From positions 248,001 to 312,000 of the forward strand of contig CAMLRS010000002.1 in NCBI GenBank assembly GCA_946482515.1: a stretch of 64,000 nucleotides of DNA, read 5' to 3'. The stretch is from an uncultured Flavobacteriales bacterium (GTDB taxonomy: Bacteria; Bacteroidota; Bacteroidia; Flavobacteriales; Crocinitomicaceae). The number at the start of each line of letters is the position of its first letter. Position 1 is the stretch's first letter. The position numbers and the translations under genes were made by a program. Below the pieces are notes generated by a model. It searched no databases and was not told the origin of the DNA. It worked only from the letters and a program-made list of their open reading frames with translations. Positions 28,121 to 38,978 of the stretch are shown here, one piece after another.

Positions 28121-28844
28121 ACATATATATAAAGGTATAGGCAACATCGCCTTGCTCATCGATCCAGAGAAGACAACCGACCCGGTAGCTTTCCGTGAGC
28201 TCATTGCCAAAGCCGTTTTCGCAGGAGTGGATTTTTTCTTCGTGGGCGGCAGTACGGTTACCCGAAACGATGTGGAGCGCGTGGTGCGCATCATCAAAAC
28301 CAGCTGCGAAATCCCAGTAGTGCTTTTTCCAGGTGCCAGTCACCAGCTTTCAGATGAAGCCGATGCATTGCTGTTCCTGAACCTGATCTCAGGCCGTAAC
28401 CCGGACTTTCTGATCGGTCACCACGTTCAATGCGCGGAAGAAGTCCTCGCGTCGGGCATCGAAGTCATTCCTACAGGCTATATCCTGATCGACGGAGGAA
28501 AGCTGACTTCCGTAGCATATGTGAGCCAGACCACCCCTATTCCAAGAGAACAGGTTTCGATTGCACGGCAAACGGCTATTGCCGGTCACCTCATGGGACA
28601 AAAAGCCCTGTATTTCGACGCCGGCAGCGGGGCATTGCATCCGGTTCCGGGAGAGTTGATCCGCGAAATCCGGGAAACATTACCCGAAACGCCTATTATT
28701 GTCGGCGGCGGGATCCGCGATCTTTCGACCATCGAAGCCATGCGTGATGCAGGTGCGAATGTAATTGTGATCGGAAATAAGATCGAAGAGGAAATGGATT
28801 TCCTGCTCGATATCCAGTCATTTATAAAGACGCGATACGCATAA
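28107..28844 (+). CDS. Geranylgeranylglyceryl / heptaprenylglyceryl phosphate synthase family enzyme
   Basis: 245 residues from a GTG start inside the preceding gene. TIM-barrel with the family segments ALLIDPEKT (about 15-23), FVGGSTVT, GRNPDFLIGHHVQ and a C-terminal phosphate site GGGIRD and VIGNKIEE. The family joins sn-glycerol-1-phosphate to a polyprenyl diphosphate, forming an ether bond. Group II members occur in Bacteroidota and archaea, and Flavobacteriia homologues have been characterised as GGGP synthases. The 14-bp overlap with the phosphopantetheinyl transferase gene implies translational coupling. The product and its cellular use in this organism are unknown. Confidence 0.9.
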   Translation: MTQFEHIYKGIGNIALLIDPEKTTDPVAFRELIAKAVFAGVDFFFVGGSTVTRNDVERVVRIIKTSCEIPVVLFPGASHQLSDEADALLFLNLISGRNPDFLIGHHVQCAEEVLASGIEVIPTGYILIDGGKLTSVAYVSQTTPIPREQVSIARQTAIAGHLMGQKALYFDAGSGALHPVPGELIREIRETLPETPIIVGGGIRDLSTIEAMRDAGANVIVIGNKIEEEMDFLLDIQSFIKTRYA

Positions 28845-28890
28845 CCGCAAAGGACGCAGAACGTGTTGATGCACGATGTTTTTGAGGGCG
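28845..28890. repeat. Module F intergenic repeat between convergent genes
   Basis: The stretch ACCGCAAAGGACGCAGAA, a spacer and then ATGTTTTTGAG parallel GACCGCGGAGGACGCTAAG and ATGTGTTTTTGAG in the gap at 41485-41524. It fills nearly the whole gap between the GGGP-synthase-family gene and thiH. Confidence 0.5.
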
Positions 28891-30021
28891 CTAGTGAGCG
28901 TTCATCAATGCCCAGTCCCAGTCTTTGAAAACGGGTTCGTAGCCTGCTTTTCGCAATACTTCCGAAAAATCGGCCGTGGAACGATCATCGTCGATCTCAA
29001 ACTGTTCGAGGTTGACATCCGGTGAAGCATAACCACCCGGATCTGTTTTCGATTCCGCTGAAATAGAAGTGATTCCAAGCTTGATCACATGGTCGCGGAA
29101 GGTTGCCGATTCCCGGGTCGACATCGACAGCTCGACTTCCTGGTTGAAAATCCGGTAGGCACAAATCAGCTGAATCAGGTCGCGGTCGCTCATGACGGAT
29201 TTCAGCTCCACGCCACCTGCGCAAGGGCGCAAACGCGGGAACGAGATGGCATAGCGTGTCCGCCAGTATTTTCGCTCGAGGTAATCCAGGTGGGAAGCGC
29301 AGAAAAACGTATCCGTTCGCCAGTCTTCGAGCCCGAACAAAACGCCCAGCCCGATCTTGTGCACTCCTGCCCTGCCCAGTCTGTCGGGCGTTTCGAGGCG
29401 ATACGCAAAATTGGATTTCTTCCCTTTCGGATGATGCAGCTTGTAATCGCGCTCGTGGTAGGTTTCCTGGTACACAAGCACAGCATAAATTCCTTCCTCT
29501 ACGAGCAGGCGGTACTGGTCTTCGTCGAGCGGCTGCACTTCCATGGAAAGCTGCGAAAAGTAAGGCTTCAGCAAACGAATGGCGTTTTGGAAATACGCCG
29601 TGCCGACTGTTTTATTCGCTTCACCGGTCACCAGGAGCACGTGGTTGTAGCCTTTTTCCAGCAGAATACGCGCTTCCGCTTCGATCTCCGCATCGGTGAG
29701 TGTCTTGCGTGCAATGTCCACATCGAGGCTGAAACCGCAGTACGTACAGATATTCTGACATTCGTTGGAAAGGTACAATGGTATGTACAACTGCATAGCC
29801 TTTCCAAAACGCTGTTGGGTAAGCTGATTGCTCAGCACGGCCATTTCTTCCAGGAAAGGTGCTGCAGCCGGAGAAATCAGTGCTTTGAAATCTTCGAGGT
29901 CGCGCACCGGTTTATCGAGCGCTTTTCGTACATCTGCCGCCGTCTTGGTGTAGATGGATTGTTTCACATCGTCCCAATCGAGCTGGCGGAATACATCCAG
30001 GTATGTTGTTTCAGAGCTCAT
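28891..30021 (-). CDS. thiH: 2-iminoacetate synthase ThiH (radical SAM)
   Basis: 376 residues. The [4Fe-4S] cluster motif is Cys88, Cys92 and Cys95 (CQNICTYC). A C-terminal BATS-like region contains [31 protein letters not shown]. ThiH splits tyrosine into dehydroglycine (2-iminoacetate) and p-cresol, feeding the thiazole synthase ThiG. The start overlaps the end of thiG by 11 bp. As the oxygen-sensitive alternative to ThiO, its presence suggests an organism able to grow with low oxygen. It is the last gene of the riboswitch-controlled thiE-thiG-thiH operon. Confidence 0.96.
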   Translation of the reverse strand: MSSETTYLDVFRQLDWDDVKQSIYTKTAADVRKALDKPVRDLEDFKALISPAAAPFLEEMAVLSNQLTQQRFGKAMQLYIPLYLSNECQNICTYCGFSLDVDIARKTLTDAEIEAEARILLEKGYNHVLLVTGEANKTVGTAYFQNAIRLLKPYFSQLSMEVQPLDEDQYRLLVEEGIYAVLVYQETYHERDYKLHHPKGKKSNFAYRLETPDRLGRAGVHKIGLGVLFGLEDWRTDTFFCASHLDYLERKYWRTRYAISFPRLRPCAGGVELKSVMSDRDLIQLICAYRIFNQEVELSMSTRESATFRDHVIKLGITSISAESKTDPGGYASPDVNLEQFEIDDDRSTADFSEVLRKAGYEPVFKDWDWALMNAH

Positions 30022-30778
30022 CGAGGAAACCAGTTAAAGGACTGCTGGCGGCTGCCTGTTCGCGTGGTTGCGCCAGGCGGGCTTCGAAAGCCATCCGACC
30101 GGCTTCCACTGCCATTTTAAATGCGGTAGCCATCGCTACGGGATTTCCGCTTACTGCAATTGCTGTGTTTACCAGCACTGCATCGGCTCCCATTTCCATC
30201 GCTTCAGCAGCATGTGACGGCGCGCCGATACCGGCATCCACCACCACAGGAACAGACGACTGGTCGATGATCATTTGCAGAAAGGAACGTGTTTGCAGGC
30301 CTTTGTTGGAGCCAATCGCCGAGCCAAGCGGCATAACAGCTGCCACGCCTACTTCTTCGAGGCGTTTGCACAATACCGGATCGGCATGAATGTACGGCAA
30401 CACGATAAACCCTTCTTTCACCAGCTCTTCGGCCGCTTTCAGGGTTTCGATCGGATCCGGCATGAGGTATTTCGGATCGGGATGAATTTCCAGCTTGAGC
30501 CAGTTCGTTTGAAAGGCTTCACGCGAGAGCTGCGCTGCAAAAACAGCTTCTTTGGCCGTTCGCGCACCGGATGTATTCGGCAAGAGGTTTTGATGTGCAT
30601 GCTGTACGCGGCGCAGGAGATCGTCCTCCAGTGTATGGTGCACCCGTTTCAGAGCCACCGTGATCAATTCCGATCCGCTGGCCAGCAATGCTTCCTCCAT
30701 CAGCTCATTGGAATTGAACTTGCCCGTTCCGGTAAACAACCGGGACTCAAATACCTTATCTCCTATTTTCAACGCCAT
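30011..30778 (-). CDS. thiG: Thiazole synthase ThiG
   Basis: ATG 30778 ([15 protein letters not shown]) gives 255 residues, the family length; the upstream open frame to 30985 runs antiparallel in another phase through thiE and is not coding. The Schiff-base lysine is K95 in [10 protein letters not shown]. The phosphate-binding loops are [25 protein letters not shown] near residues 175-195. ThiG builds thiazole phosphate from DXP, ThiS-thiocarboxylate and dehydroglycine. Its start lies 23 bp inside thiE and its end inside thiH, so the three genes are translationally coupled. Confidence 0.96.
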   Translation of the reverse strand: MALKIGDKVFESRLFTGTGKFNSNELMEEALLASGSELITVALKRVHHTLEDDLLRRVQHAHQNLLPNTSGARTAKEAVFAAQLSREAFQTNWLKLEIHPDPKYLMPDPIETLKAAEELVKEGFIVLPYIHADPVLCKRLEEVGVAAVMPLGSAIGSNKGLQTRSFLQMIIDQSSVPVVVDAGIGAPSHAAEAMEMGADAVLVNTAIAVSGNPVAMATAFKMAVEAGRMAFEARLAQPREQAAASSPLTGFLDEL

Positions 30779-31430
30779 CTTTTTCCAATGCTTTAATAAA
30801 TGTACGAACTGTTTCCGGTTGATGAGCCGCCTGGAACAGCGCCCCGGAAAGCGCAATGCCGTAAACGCCGGTTTGCAGAAGTGGTTCCACATCTTCAGGA
30901 ACAATGCCGCCAATGGCAAACACCGGCTGGTTGTAGCCGTGTTCCTGCATCTGCTGAACGATGGAGCGATAGCCTTCCAACCCAAGCTCTGGCTTCAGCT
31001 GCTGCTTGGTTGTCGTGAAACGCAGCGGGCCAACCCCGAAATAGGTCATTTCTTTTCCGAAACGCAGGATTTCCTCCAGTGAATTGGCTGTTCCGCCTAC
31101 AATAAACCCGGAAGGTAGTTGCAGATCATCAGGATGTTCGTCTTCCTGACCCACGTGCAATCCGTTGGCGTTGCTGAACAGCGCAACATCCGCAGCATCG
31201 TTGATCGTGAGGACCATTCCTAATGCTTCGGTGATGAGACGCAGCTTATCGGCTGTTTCATGAAAAAAGGCCCGGTAATGCTGTTTCGGAAAACGACGCA
31301 TGACGTCTTCTTCTTTCAGTCGCAGCTGGATCCAGCGAATGCCGCCTTCGTGCAGGCGGTGCACCCACGAAAGATCGTCGAACTGTTCGTCCGGATGAGT
31401 AATGTACTGGATACGCGGCAATTCCATCAT
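30756..31430 (-). CDS. thiE: Thiamine phosphate synthase ThiE
   Basis: 224 residues, starting [13 protein letters not shown] (ATG 31430, alternative 31427). TIM-barrel with IQLRLKE (pyrimidine pyrophosphate site), [23 protein letters not shown], and the trans-loop [22 protein letters not shown] near the C-terminus binds phosphate. ThiE couples HMP-PP and thiazole phosphate to thiamine phosphate. It is the first gene behind a TPP riboswitch. A second, more divergent family member is encoded at 38979-39575 in the other thiamine operon. Confidence 0.94.
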   Translation of the reverse strand: MMELPRIQYITHPDEQFDDLSWVHRLHEGGIRWIQLRLKEEDVMRRFPKQHYRAFFHETADKLRLITEALGMVLTINDAADVALFSNANGLHVGQEDEHPDDLQLPSGFIVGGTANSLEEILRFGKEMTYFGVGPLRFTTTKQQLKPELGLEGYRSIVQQMQEHGYNQPVFAIGGIVPEDVEPLLQTGVYGIALSGALFQAAHQPETVRTFIKALEKDGVENRR

Positions 31431-31478
31431 TCAGCTGTGTTTACTTCAGGGAATACGCCATGCTGCGAACTCACTTTT

Positions 31479-31561
31479 TCCCTTCGGCGGCATTATCCGC
31501 ATCAGGTGATGAGGGTTTTTCTCAGCGTCCGCCTGTAGCTGAAACAGGCGTGCACCCCTAA
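31479..31561 (-). promoter_or_regulatory. TPP riboswitch (THI element) controlling thiE-thiG-thiH
   Basis: On the minus strand the conserved blocks are AGGGGTGC, GCTGAGA followed by AACCCTCATCACCTGAT, GCGGATAATGCCG and AAGGGA, in the order P1-P2-J2/4-P4-P5 of the Rfam THI element. A variable P3 hairpin (CGCCTGTTTCAGCTACAGGCG) sits between GGGGTGC and CTGAGA. It ends about 50 nt before the thiE ATG, which allows translational control; no obvious terminator hairpin follows. Confidence 0.93.
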
Positions 31562-31569
31562 AAGTTCTA

Positions 31570-31600
31570 CAAATTTACACAACCCCGGACAACATACCAA
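31570..31600 (-). promoter_or_regulatory. Promoter of the thiE operon
   Basis: Minus strand: TTG (31600-31598), 20 bp, then TAAATTTG (31577-31570), an exact -7 match. The inferred start lies just upstream of the riboswitch, about 31563. Confidence 0.55.
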
Positions 31601-31740
31601 CTTCGGAAACAACATTATGATCGCGGGTCTGTTGTTCGGTCGTCTTCACACCCGGAATGCGCTGAAACACACATCACTCTGTGTCAACTACTGATCAATC
31701 AAAGACCTGGATACTTTTATTAAGCCTTTGTTAATTGGCC

Positions 31741-31748
31741 TATATTTA
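31741..31748 (+). promoter_or_regulatory. Conserved promoter block of metalloprotease copy 1
   Basis: AATTGG-2 nt-TATATTTACC followed by AGTG and TAAA is shared with 34201-34226 upstream of copy 2. TATATTTA resembles the -7 box. It predicts a leader of about 135 nt. The last 36 nt of that leader (containing the palindrome TTTTAATTAAAA, 31870-31881) are nearly identical between the copies. The rest of 31601-31890 shows nothing else I can identify. Confidence 0.5.
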
Positions 31749-31890
31749 CCCAGTGTTAAACCCGGTGAATCGTATGCAGGATCCTTCCATCGAAGAAGTC
31801 TGTATTTTTAATCGGCTATTGACAACCACTGACAGCTGTTTTCCGCATGGCAAACAGTAAAAAATGTGTTTTTAATTAAAATTTCAAAAC

Positions 31891-34068
31891 ATGCGTAAAC
31901 AATTACTACTCGGAACATTAACCGCATTTGGACTCGGCCTGACCACACAGGCAGCAGCCCAGGAAGCTCCATACAAGTGCGGAACGCACGAAATGATGAA
32001 GAAGCTGTATGCCGAAAACCCGGAAATGAAGGCAGAACGCGATGCCTTGCTGGAACAATTCAAGCAGGTTGAGTTTACAGGCGAGCAGACCCGTGTTACC
32101 TACATTATCCCTATTGTCTTCCACATTCTTCACCAATATGGCGTTGAAAACATCGATGATTCCCAGGTTTATGACCAGATGGAAATCCTGAACGAGGACT
32201 TCGGTATGGACAATGCCGATCTCAGTGCCGTAGTTGTTCCGTTCGATACGATTATCGGTGATGCAACGATTGAATTCCGTCTCGCGACCATTGACCCGAT
32301 GGGTAACTGTACGAACGGAATCGAGCATATCTATGACCACAACGCTTTCCAGGGAGATGAATTCTCCAAAATTCACCAGTGGAACCGGGCCAAGTATCTG
32401 AATGTATGGGTCGTGGATAAAATCGTTGATCCGTCAGGTGCAGCAGGATATGCGGTACAACCTGCCGGTACAGAAGGTGTTAGCTTCTGGAGAGACGGAA
32501 TTGTGATCCTTCATGATTATGTCGGAAGTATCGGAACAAGTAATGCTACCCGCTCCCGCGCACTGACACATGAGGCCGGTCACTGGCTTGGCCTGGACCA
32601 CACATGGGGAGGAGACAACGATCCGGGTGTACTTTCCAGCTGCAACCAGGACGATGGTATCCAGGATACACCAAACTGTATCGGTCAGGACCTCGTTTGT
32701 AACCTCAGTGCAAATACCTGCGACGATACAGACGATCCGAACAACTACAGTATGTGGAACTTCGACGTGATCGATAACGTTCAGAACTTCATGGAGTATT
32801 CCTACTGCTCCAATATGTTTACGAAAGGACAAGTCACTTTCATGCACAACGTATTGGCACAAGTAACTGGTCAGCGCAACAACCTGTATACAGAAGACAA
32901 CCTGATTGCTACGGGAACAGCTGAGCTGCCTGGCGCCACTTGTATTCCGGTAGCCGATTTCGCTCCGGACGAGCGCATGATCTGCGTTGGTGAAGAAGTT
33001 ACCTGGGAAGACGCTTCCTGGAAAGCAGAAGTGGATTCTTACCAGTGGACATTCCCTGGTGGAACGCCATCTTCTTCTACAGACGAAGATCCTGAAGTGA
33101 CTTACGCCAACCCTGGATACTACTCAGCAACCCTGACAGTAACCAACGCTGTAGGCTCGCATACAAAAACATGGAACAACGCCTTGTTCGTAAGCGCGCC
33201 ATGGCCTGACTTCATCGGACCATACTCCGAAGATTTCGAAGACACACCAGACTGGTGGTTGACTTTGGACATGGGTAACCCACATTCTAAGTTCCAGCGC
33301 GTGCTGAACAAAGGAAAAGACCTTTCTGCGTGCTACATGCTGAACAACTACAAAGAAGGAGCAGGCGATCAGGCTGAGCCATTCACAAACGACTGGTATT
33401 ACTACAACCGTATGGGTGGTGCGAAGGACGCTTTGATCTCTCCTGCGTTTGATCTGTCTACAACCAGCAACATCGTTGTTAGCTTCGATTACGCTTACGG
33501 AACACGCTCTTCTACACTTGATGGTATCACGGAACAATTGGTTGTTTCTGTTTCCAAAGATTGCGGCAAGACATGGGTTCCACGTCTGACTGTTGAAGCA
33601 GAAGACCTCGTGAGTGCAGGATACGTTGGAGCAACCAACTTTGCACCATCAAACAACAACATGTGGAGAACAGCTACGTTCAACTACACAGCAAACGCAC
33701 AAGACAAGAAAACACGTGTGAAGTTCGAATTCATCGCTTCTGACAACGCCAGTAACCTGTATATCGACAACATCAACATCAGCGGTGTGCTGGGTGTGAA
33801 CGATGCAGAAGAAATGACCAGCGTTTCTATCTCTCCGAACCCTGTTGCAAGCGGTTCTGAAGTAGCCGTTGAAATCGGTGCTACAGATAAAGACCTGGAG
33901 CTTCAACTGGTAGACGTAAACGGTCAGATCATTTCTACAACACCTGTTGCAGCTTCCGGTAACGGAACACAAACAGTGATGATCCCAATGAACGTTTCAC
34001 AAGGCTGCTACTTCCTGTATGCAGTACAAGGAAATGCACGTTCTACTTACCGTGTGATCGTTTTCTAA
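31891..34068 (+). CDS. Secreted M43-like zinc metalloprotease with PKD and T9SS sorting domains, copy 1
   Basis: 725 residues. Signal peptide about 1-23 (AAAQ). Metzincin zinc motif HEAGHWLGLDH at 227-237 with catalytic Glu228, and a Met-turn NFMEYSYC (299-306). This matches the pappalysin/cytophagalysin M43 family. A PKD domain covers about 353-430, and a jelly-roll-like module (EDFEDTPDWWLTLDMGN onward) about 445-635. The type A sorting domain covers about 640-725 (SVSISPNPVASGSE). Expected to be exported through the outer membrane and anchored at the surface or released. The gene has its own promoter and terminator and is followed by a tandem paralogue. Codon use leans to TCT, ACA and GTT, unlike the thiamine genes around it. 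Confidence 0.93.
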   Translation: MRKQLLLGTLTAFGLGLTTQAAAQEAPYKCGTHEMMKKLYAENPEMKAERDALLEQFKQVEFTGEQTRVTYIIPIVFHILHQYGVENIDDSQVYDQMEILNEDFGMDNADLSAVVVPFDTIIGDATIEFRLATIDPMGNCTNGIEHIYDHNAFQGDEFSKIHQWNRAKYLNVWVVDKIVDPSGAAGYAVQPAGTEGVSFWRDGIVILHDYVGSIGTSNATRSRALTHEAGHWLGLDHTWGGDNDPGVLSSCNQDDGIQDTPNCIGQDLVCNLSANTCDDTDDPNNYSMWNFDVIDNVQNFMEYSYCSNMFTKGQVTFMHNVLAQVTGQRNNLYTEDNLIATGTAELPGATCIPVADFAPDERMICVGEEVTWEDASWKAEVDSYQWTFPGGTPSSSTDEDPEVTYANPGYYSATLTVTNAVGSHTKTWNNALFVSAPWPDFIGPYSEDFEDTPDWWLTLDMGNPHSKFQRVLNKGKDLSACYMLNNYKEGAGDQAEPFTNDWYYYNRMGGAKDALISPAFDLSTTSNIVVSFDYAYGTRSSTLDGITEQLVVSVSKDCGKTWVPRLTVEAEDLVSAGYVGATNFAPSNNNMWRTATFNYTANAQDKKTRVKFEFIASDNASNLYIDNINISGVLGVNDAEEMTSVSISPNPVASGSEVAVEIGATDKDLELQLVDVNGQIISTTPVAASGNGTQTVMIPMNVSQGCYFLYAVQGNARSTYRVIVF
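32614..32822 (+). repeat. Exact 209-bp block shared with metalloprotease copy 2
   Basis: Read by eye, 32614-32822 equals 35117-35325 base for base (offset 2503), covering the region after the zinc motif through the Met-turn. Sequences on both sides show many substitutions, so this is a converted patch or strongly constrained DNA. Confidence 0.8.
33199..34068 (+). repeat. 870-bp near-identical 3' block of metalloprotease copy 1
   Basis: 33199-33950 matches 35702-36453 without a mismatch that I can see. The remaining 118 bp have three differences (33951, 33987, 34020), all synonymous third-position changes. It encodes the jelly-roll-like module and the sorting domain. Confidence 0.85.
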
Positions 34069-34086
34069 GAACACAAAATATGCAAT

Positions 34087-34118
34087 AAAAGGTCGTCCGA
34101 TGGGCGGCCTTTTTTACT
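34087..34118 (+). terminator. Terminator of metalloprotease copy 1
   Basis: AAAAGGTCGTCC-GAT-GGGCGGCCTTTTTT forms an 8-bp stem with two G-T pairs and a T-tract. It starts about 18 bp after the stop codon. Confidence 0.85.
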
Positions 34119-34207
34119 ATGGTAAGTCCTGAAAGACAGTTTATCCCGGAATGGAGTATGATCAATCAATGATCGAAGTGCTTTTTTTGCGCTTCCGATA
34201 ATTGGTG

Positions 34208-34215
34208 TATATTTA
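34208..34215 (+). promoter_or_regulatory. Conserved promoter block of metalloprotease copy 2
   Basis: TATATTTA within AATTGG-2 nt-TATATTTACC and AGTG, matching the block upstream of copy 1. The leader to ATG 34397 would be about 175 nt. The gap 34119-34396 otherwise contains only AT-rich sequence and the conserved 36-nt leader end. Confidence 0.5.
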
Positions 34216-34396
34216 CCGAGTGCTAAAACTGTGTTAAAAAAGATTAACAGCCGATTTTTAATTCAAACTAGTTGATTTAAAGACAATTGGCCATCGTAGC
34301 AAAGCCCTTTTTTATCCTGTTTCAGTACAATGACTGACGGCTGTTTCCGGTGTGGAAAGCAGTAAAAAAATGTGTTTTTAATTAAAATTTCAAAAC

Positions 34397-36571
34397 ATGC
34401 GTAAACAAATACTACTTGGAGCATTGACCGCGTTTGGATTGGGTCTTGCTGCGCAGGCAACTGCACAGGAAGCTGGTCACAAGTGCGGGACGCAAGAGCA
34501 GTTACGAAAATTGTATGCCGAGGATCCACAGCTCAAGGCAGACTATGAAGCATTGGTTAACCAATACAAACAGATTGAAACTGTAGATGGTCAAACCCGT
34601 GTTACCTACATTATTCCTATCGTATTCCACATCGTTCACCAGTACGGTAACGAAAATATCGATGATTCGCAGGTCTATGACCAGATGGAAATCCTGAACG
34701 AGGACTTCGGTATGGACAACGCTGACCTCAGTGATGTCGTAGCTGAATTCGATACGATCGTTGGTGATGCAAACATTGAATTCCGTCTCGCTACAATCGA
34801 CCCGATGGGTAACTGTACAAACGGTATCGAGCACATTTACGATCACAATACCAATGACGGTGACGACTACTCCAAGCTCAACCAATGGAAGCGCTCCAAA
34901 TACCTGAACGTATGGGTTGTAAAATCCATCGGTGAAGCAGGTGTTGCCGGTTACGCTTACTACCCTTCTGCAACAGAAGGTGTTGGTTTCTGGAGAGATG
35001 GTATCATCATCCTTCATGGTCACATCGGTAGCATCGGAACAGGCTCAGATTATAACTCCCGCGCACTGACGCACGAGATTGGTCACTGGCTTGGTCTTGC
35101 CCACACATGGGGTAGCGACAACGATCCGGGTGTACTTTCCAGCTGCAACCAGGACGATGGTATCCAGGATACACCAAACTGTATCGGTCAGGACCTCGTT
35201 TGTAACCTCAGTGCAAATACCTGCGACGATACAGACGATCCGAACAACTACAGTATGTGGAACTTCGACGTGATCGATAACGTTCAGAACTTCATGGAGT
35301 ATTCCTACTGCTCCAATATGTTTACAGAAGGTCAGGTTACCTTCATGCATAACGTATTGGCACAAGTAACTGCTCAGCGTAACAATCTGTATACAGAAGA
35401 CAACCTGGCAGCTACAGGAACAGCTGAAATGCCGGGTGCTATCTGTGCACCGGTAGCTGACTTCTCTCCGGACGAGCGCATGATCTGCGTTGGCGAAGAA
35501 GTTACATGGGAAGACGCATCCTGGAAAGCCGGTGTTACTTCTTACCAGTGGACATTCCCTGGTGGAACGCCTTCTTCTTCTACAGACGAAGATCCTGAAG
35601 TAACTTACAACACCCCTGGATACCACTCAGCAACCCTGACAGTAACCAACTCTGTAGGCTCGCATACAAAAACATGGAACAACGCATTATTTGTAAGCGC
35701 TCCATGGCCTGACTTCATCGGACCATACTCCGAAGATTTCGAAGACACACCAGACTGGTGGTTGACTTTGGACATGGGTAACCCACATTCTAAGTTCCAG
35801 CGCGTGCTGAACAAAGGAAAAGACCTTTCTGCGTGCTACATGCTGAACAACTACAAAGAAGGAGCAGGCGATCAGGCTGAGCCATTCACAAACGACTGGT
35901 ATTACTACAACCGTATGGGTGGTGCGAAGGACGCTTTGATCTCTCCTGCGTTTGATCTGTCTACAACCAGCAACATCGTTGTTAGCTTCGATTACGCTTA
36001 CGGAACACGCTCTTCTACACTTGATGGTATCACGGAACAATTGGTTGTTTCTGTTTCCAAAGATTGCGGCAAGACATGGGTTCCACGTCTGACTGTTGAA
36101 GCAGAAGACCTCGTGAGTGCAGGATACGTTGGAGCAACCAACTTTGCACCATCAAACAACAACATGTGGAGAACAGCTACGTTCAACTACACAGCAAACG
36201 CACAAGACAAGAAAACACGTGTGAAGTTCGAATTCATCGCTTCTGACAACGCCAGTAACCTGTATATCGACAACATCAACATCAGCGGTGTGCTGGGTGT
36301 GAACGATGCAGAAGAAATGACCAGCGTTTCTATCTCTCCGAACCCTGTTGCAAGCGGTTCTGAAGTAGCCGTTGAAATCGGTGCTACAGATAAAGACCTG
36401 GAGCTTCAACTGGTAGACGTAAACGGTCAGATCATTTCTACAACACCTGTTGCGGCTTCCGGTAACGGAACACAAACAGTGATGATCCCGATGAACGTTT
36501 CACAAGGCTGCTACTTCCTGTACGCAGTACAAGGAAATGCACGTTCTACTTACCGTGTGATCGTTTTCTAA
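34397..36571 (+). CDS. Secreted M43-like zinc metalloprotease with PKD and T9SS sorting domains, copy 2
   Basis: 724 residues, one fewer than copy 1 because a codon is missing near residue 181. Same domain order: signal peptide (1-23), M43-like catalytic domain with HEIGHWLGLAH at 226-236, PKD (about 352-429), jelly-roll-like module and type A sorting domain. The first 220 residues differ from copy 1 at many positions, including the surface loop around residues 150-220 that should line the active-site cleft. From about residue 436 the two proteins are identical. Own promoter and terminator. Likely a second protease with a changed substrate preference, exported by the same route. Confidence 0.93.
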   Translation: MRKQILLGALTAFGLGLAAQATAQEAGHKCGTQEQLRKLYAEDPQLKADYEALVNQYKQIETVDGQTRVTYIIPIVFHIVHQYGNENIDDSQVYDQMEILNEDFGMDNADLSDVVAEFDTIVGDANIEFRLATIDPMGNCTNGIEHIYDHNTNDGDDYSKLNQWKRSKYLNVWVVKSIGEAGVAGYAYYPSATEGVGFWRDGIIILHGHIGSIGTGSDYNSRALTHEIGHWLGLAHTWGSDNDPGVLSSCNQDDGIQDTPNCIGQDLVCNLSANTCDDTDDPNNYSMWNFDVIDNVQNFMEYSYCSNMFTEGQVTFMHNVLAQVTAQRNNLYTEDNLAATGTAEMPGAICAPVADFSPDERMICVGEEVTWEDASWKAGVTSYQWTFPGGTPSSSTDEDPEVTYNTPGYHSATLTVTNSVGSHTKTWNNALFVSAPWPDFIGPYSEDFEDTPDWWLTLDMGNPHSKFQRVLNKGKDLSACYMLNNYKEGAGDQAEPFTNDWYYYNRMGGAKDALISPAFDLSTTSNIVVSFDYAYGTRSSTLDGITEQLVVSVSKDCGKTWVPRLTVEAEDLVSAGYVGATNFAPSNNNMWRTATFNYTANAQDKKTRVKFEFIASDNASNLYIDNINISGVLGVNDAEEMTSVSISPNPVASGSEVAVEIGATDKDLELQLVDVNGQIISTTPVAASGNGTQTVMIPMNVSQGCYFLYAVQGNARSTYRVIVF
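35702..36571 (+). repeat. 870-bp near-identical 3' block of metalloprotease copy 2
   Basis: Counterpart of 33199-34068 with three synonymous differences, all near the 3' end. The low divergence here against high divergence in the 5' half points to recent gene conversion or unequal exchange. Confidence 0.85.
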
Positions 36572-36593
36572 GAGAATACAAAACACTCTGATA

Positions 36594-36624
36594 GAAAGGC
36601 CGTCCGATGGACGGCCTTTTTTTA
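36594..36624 (+). terminator. Terminator of metalloprotease copy 2
   Basis: AAAGGCCGTCC-GAT-GGACGGCCTTTTTTT is a perfect 11-bp stem counting the A-T pairs, with a 3-nt loop and a T-tract. It is homologous to the copy 1 terminator but without its mismatches. Confidence 0.93.
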
Positions 36625-36682
36625 TGCCCGGCCCAATCGAAGGGAAAACGCATCCACATTTTTTTTCTCCTTTCCTTTTCCT

Positions 36683-36690
36683 TACTTTTG
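36683..36690 (+). promoter_or_regulatory. -7 box of the thiS-thiC operon
   Basis: TACTTTTG is an exact TAnnTTTG match. The inferred start near 36696 falls just before the TPP riboswitch. A T-rich tract (36661-36680) occupies the -33 zone. Confidence 0.6.
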
Positions 36691-36698
36691 AAAGGAAC

Positions 36699-36776
36699 TT
36701 TAGGGGTGCCACCGCCTGGCGGATAGCTGAGAATTACCCTTTGAACTTGAATCGGTTCGTACCGACGTAAGGAAAA
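36699..36776 (+). promoter_or_regulatory. TPP riboswitch (THI element) controlling thiS-thiC-thiD operon
   Basis: Blocks in order: TTAGGGGTGCC, a short P3 (GCCTGGC), AGCTGAGAATTACCC, TTTGAACTTGAAT, CGGTTCGTACCG, ACGTAAGGAA. This fits the THI element; the P4/P5 loop is slightly non-consensus (TTCGTACC for GGTAATACC). The ATG of thiS follows about 45 nt later. The stretch between shows no clear terminator, suggesting control of translation. Confidence 0.92.
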
Positions 36777-36820
36777 GTGAGCCTCTCCGACGCGCTCCTA
36801 TTGTTCAGAAAAAAGGAGTT

Positions 36821-38939
<2,119 letters not shown>

Positions 38940-38947
38940 TGATAAGC

Positions 38948-38975
38948 GCCCCGTAGCATGTGTTACGGGGCTTTT
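38948..38975 (+). terminator. Terminator-like hairpin between thiC and the TenI/ThiE-like gene
   Basis: GCCCCGTA (38948-38955) pairs with TTACGGGGC (38963/64-38971) around an 8-nt loop, followed by TTTT. The next ATG (38979) is 4 bp after it. It probably reduces readthrough rather than ending the operon, since tenI, the helicase stub and thiD have no promoter I can see. Confidence 0.75.
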
Positions 38976-38978
38976 CAT

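Noticed and set aside
30779..30985. N-terminal extension of thiG
   Set aside because: The open frame continues upstream through thiE in a different phase. The family start [15 protein letters not shown] at 30778 gives a standard-length enzyme.
31562..31740. An RNA gene or small ORF between the thiE riboswitch and protease copy 1
   Set aside because: Apart from the thiE promoter, I found no ribosome-binding site, conserved stem or coding pattern. A covariance-model search would be needed to go further.
31891..36571. A composite transposon or insertion sequence carrying the protease pair
   Set aside because: The direct repetition is explained by tandem gene duplication. No transposase, terminal inverted repeats or target-site duplication was seen.
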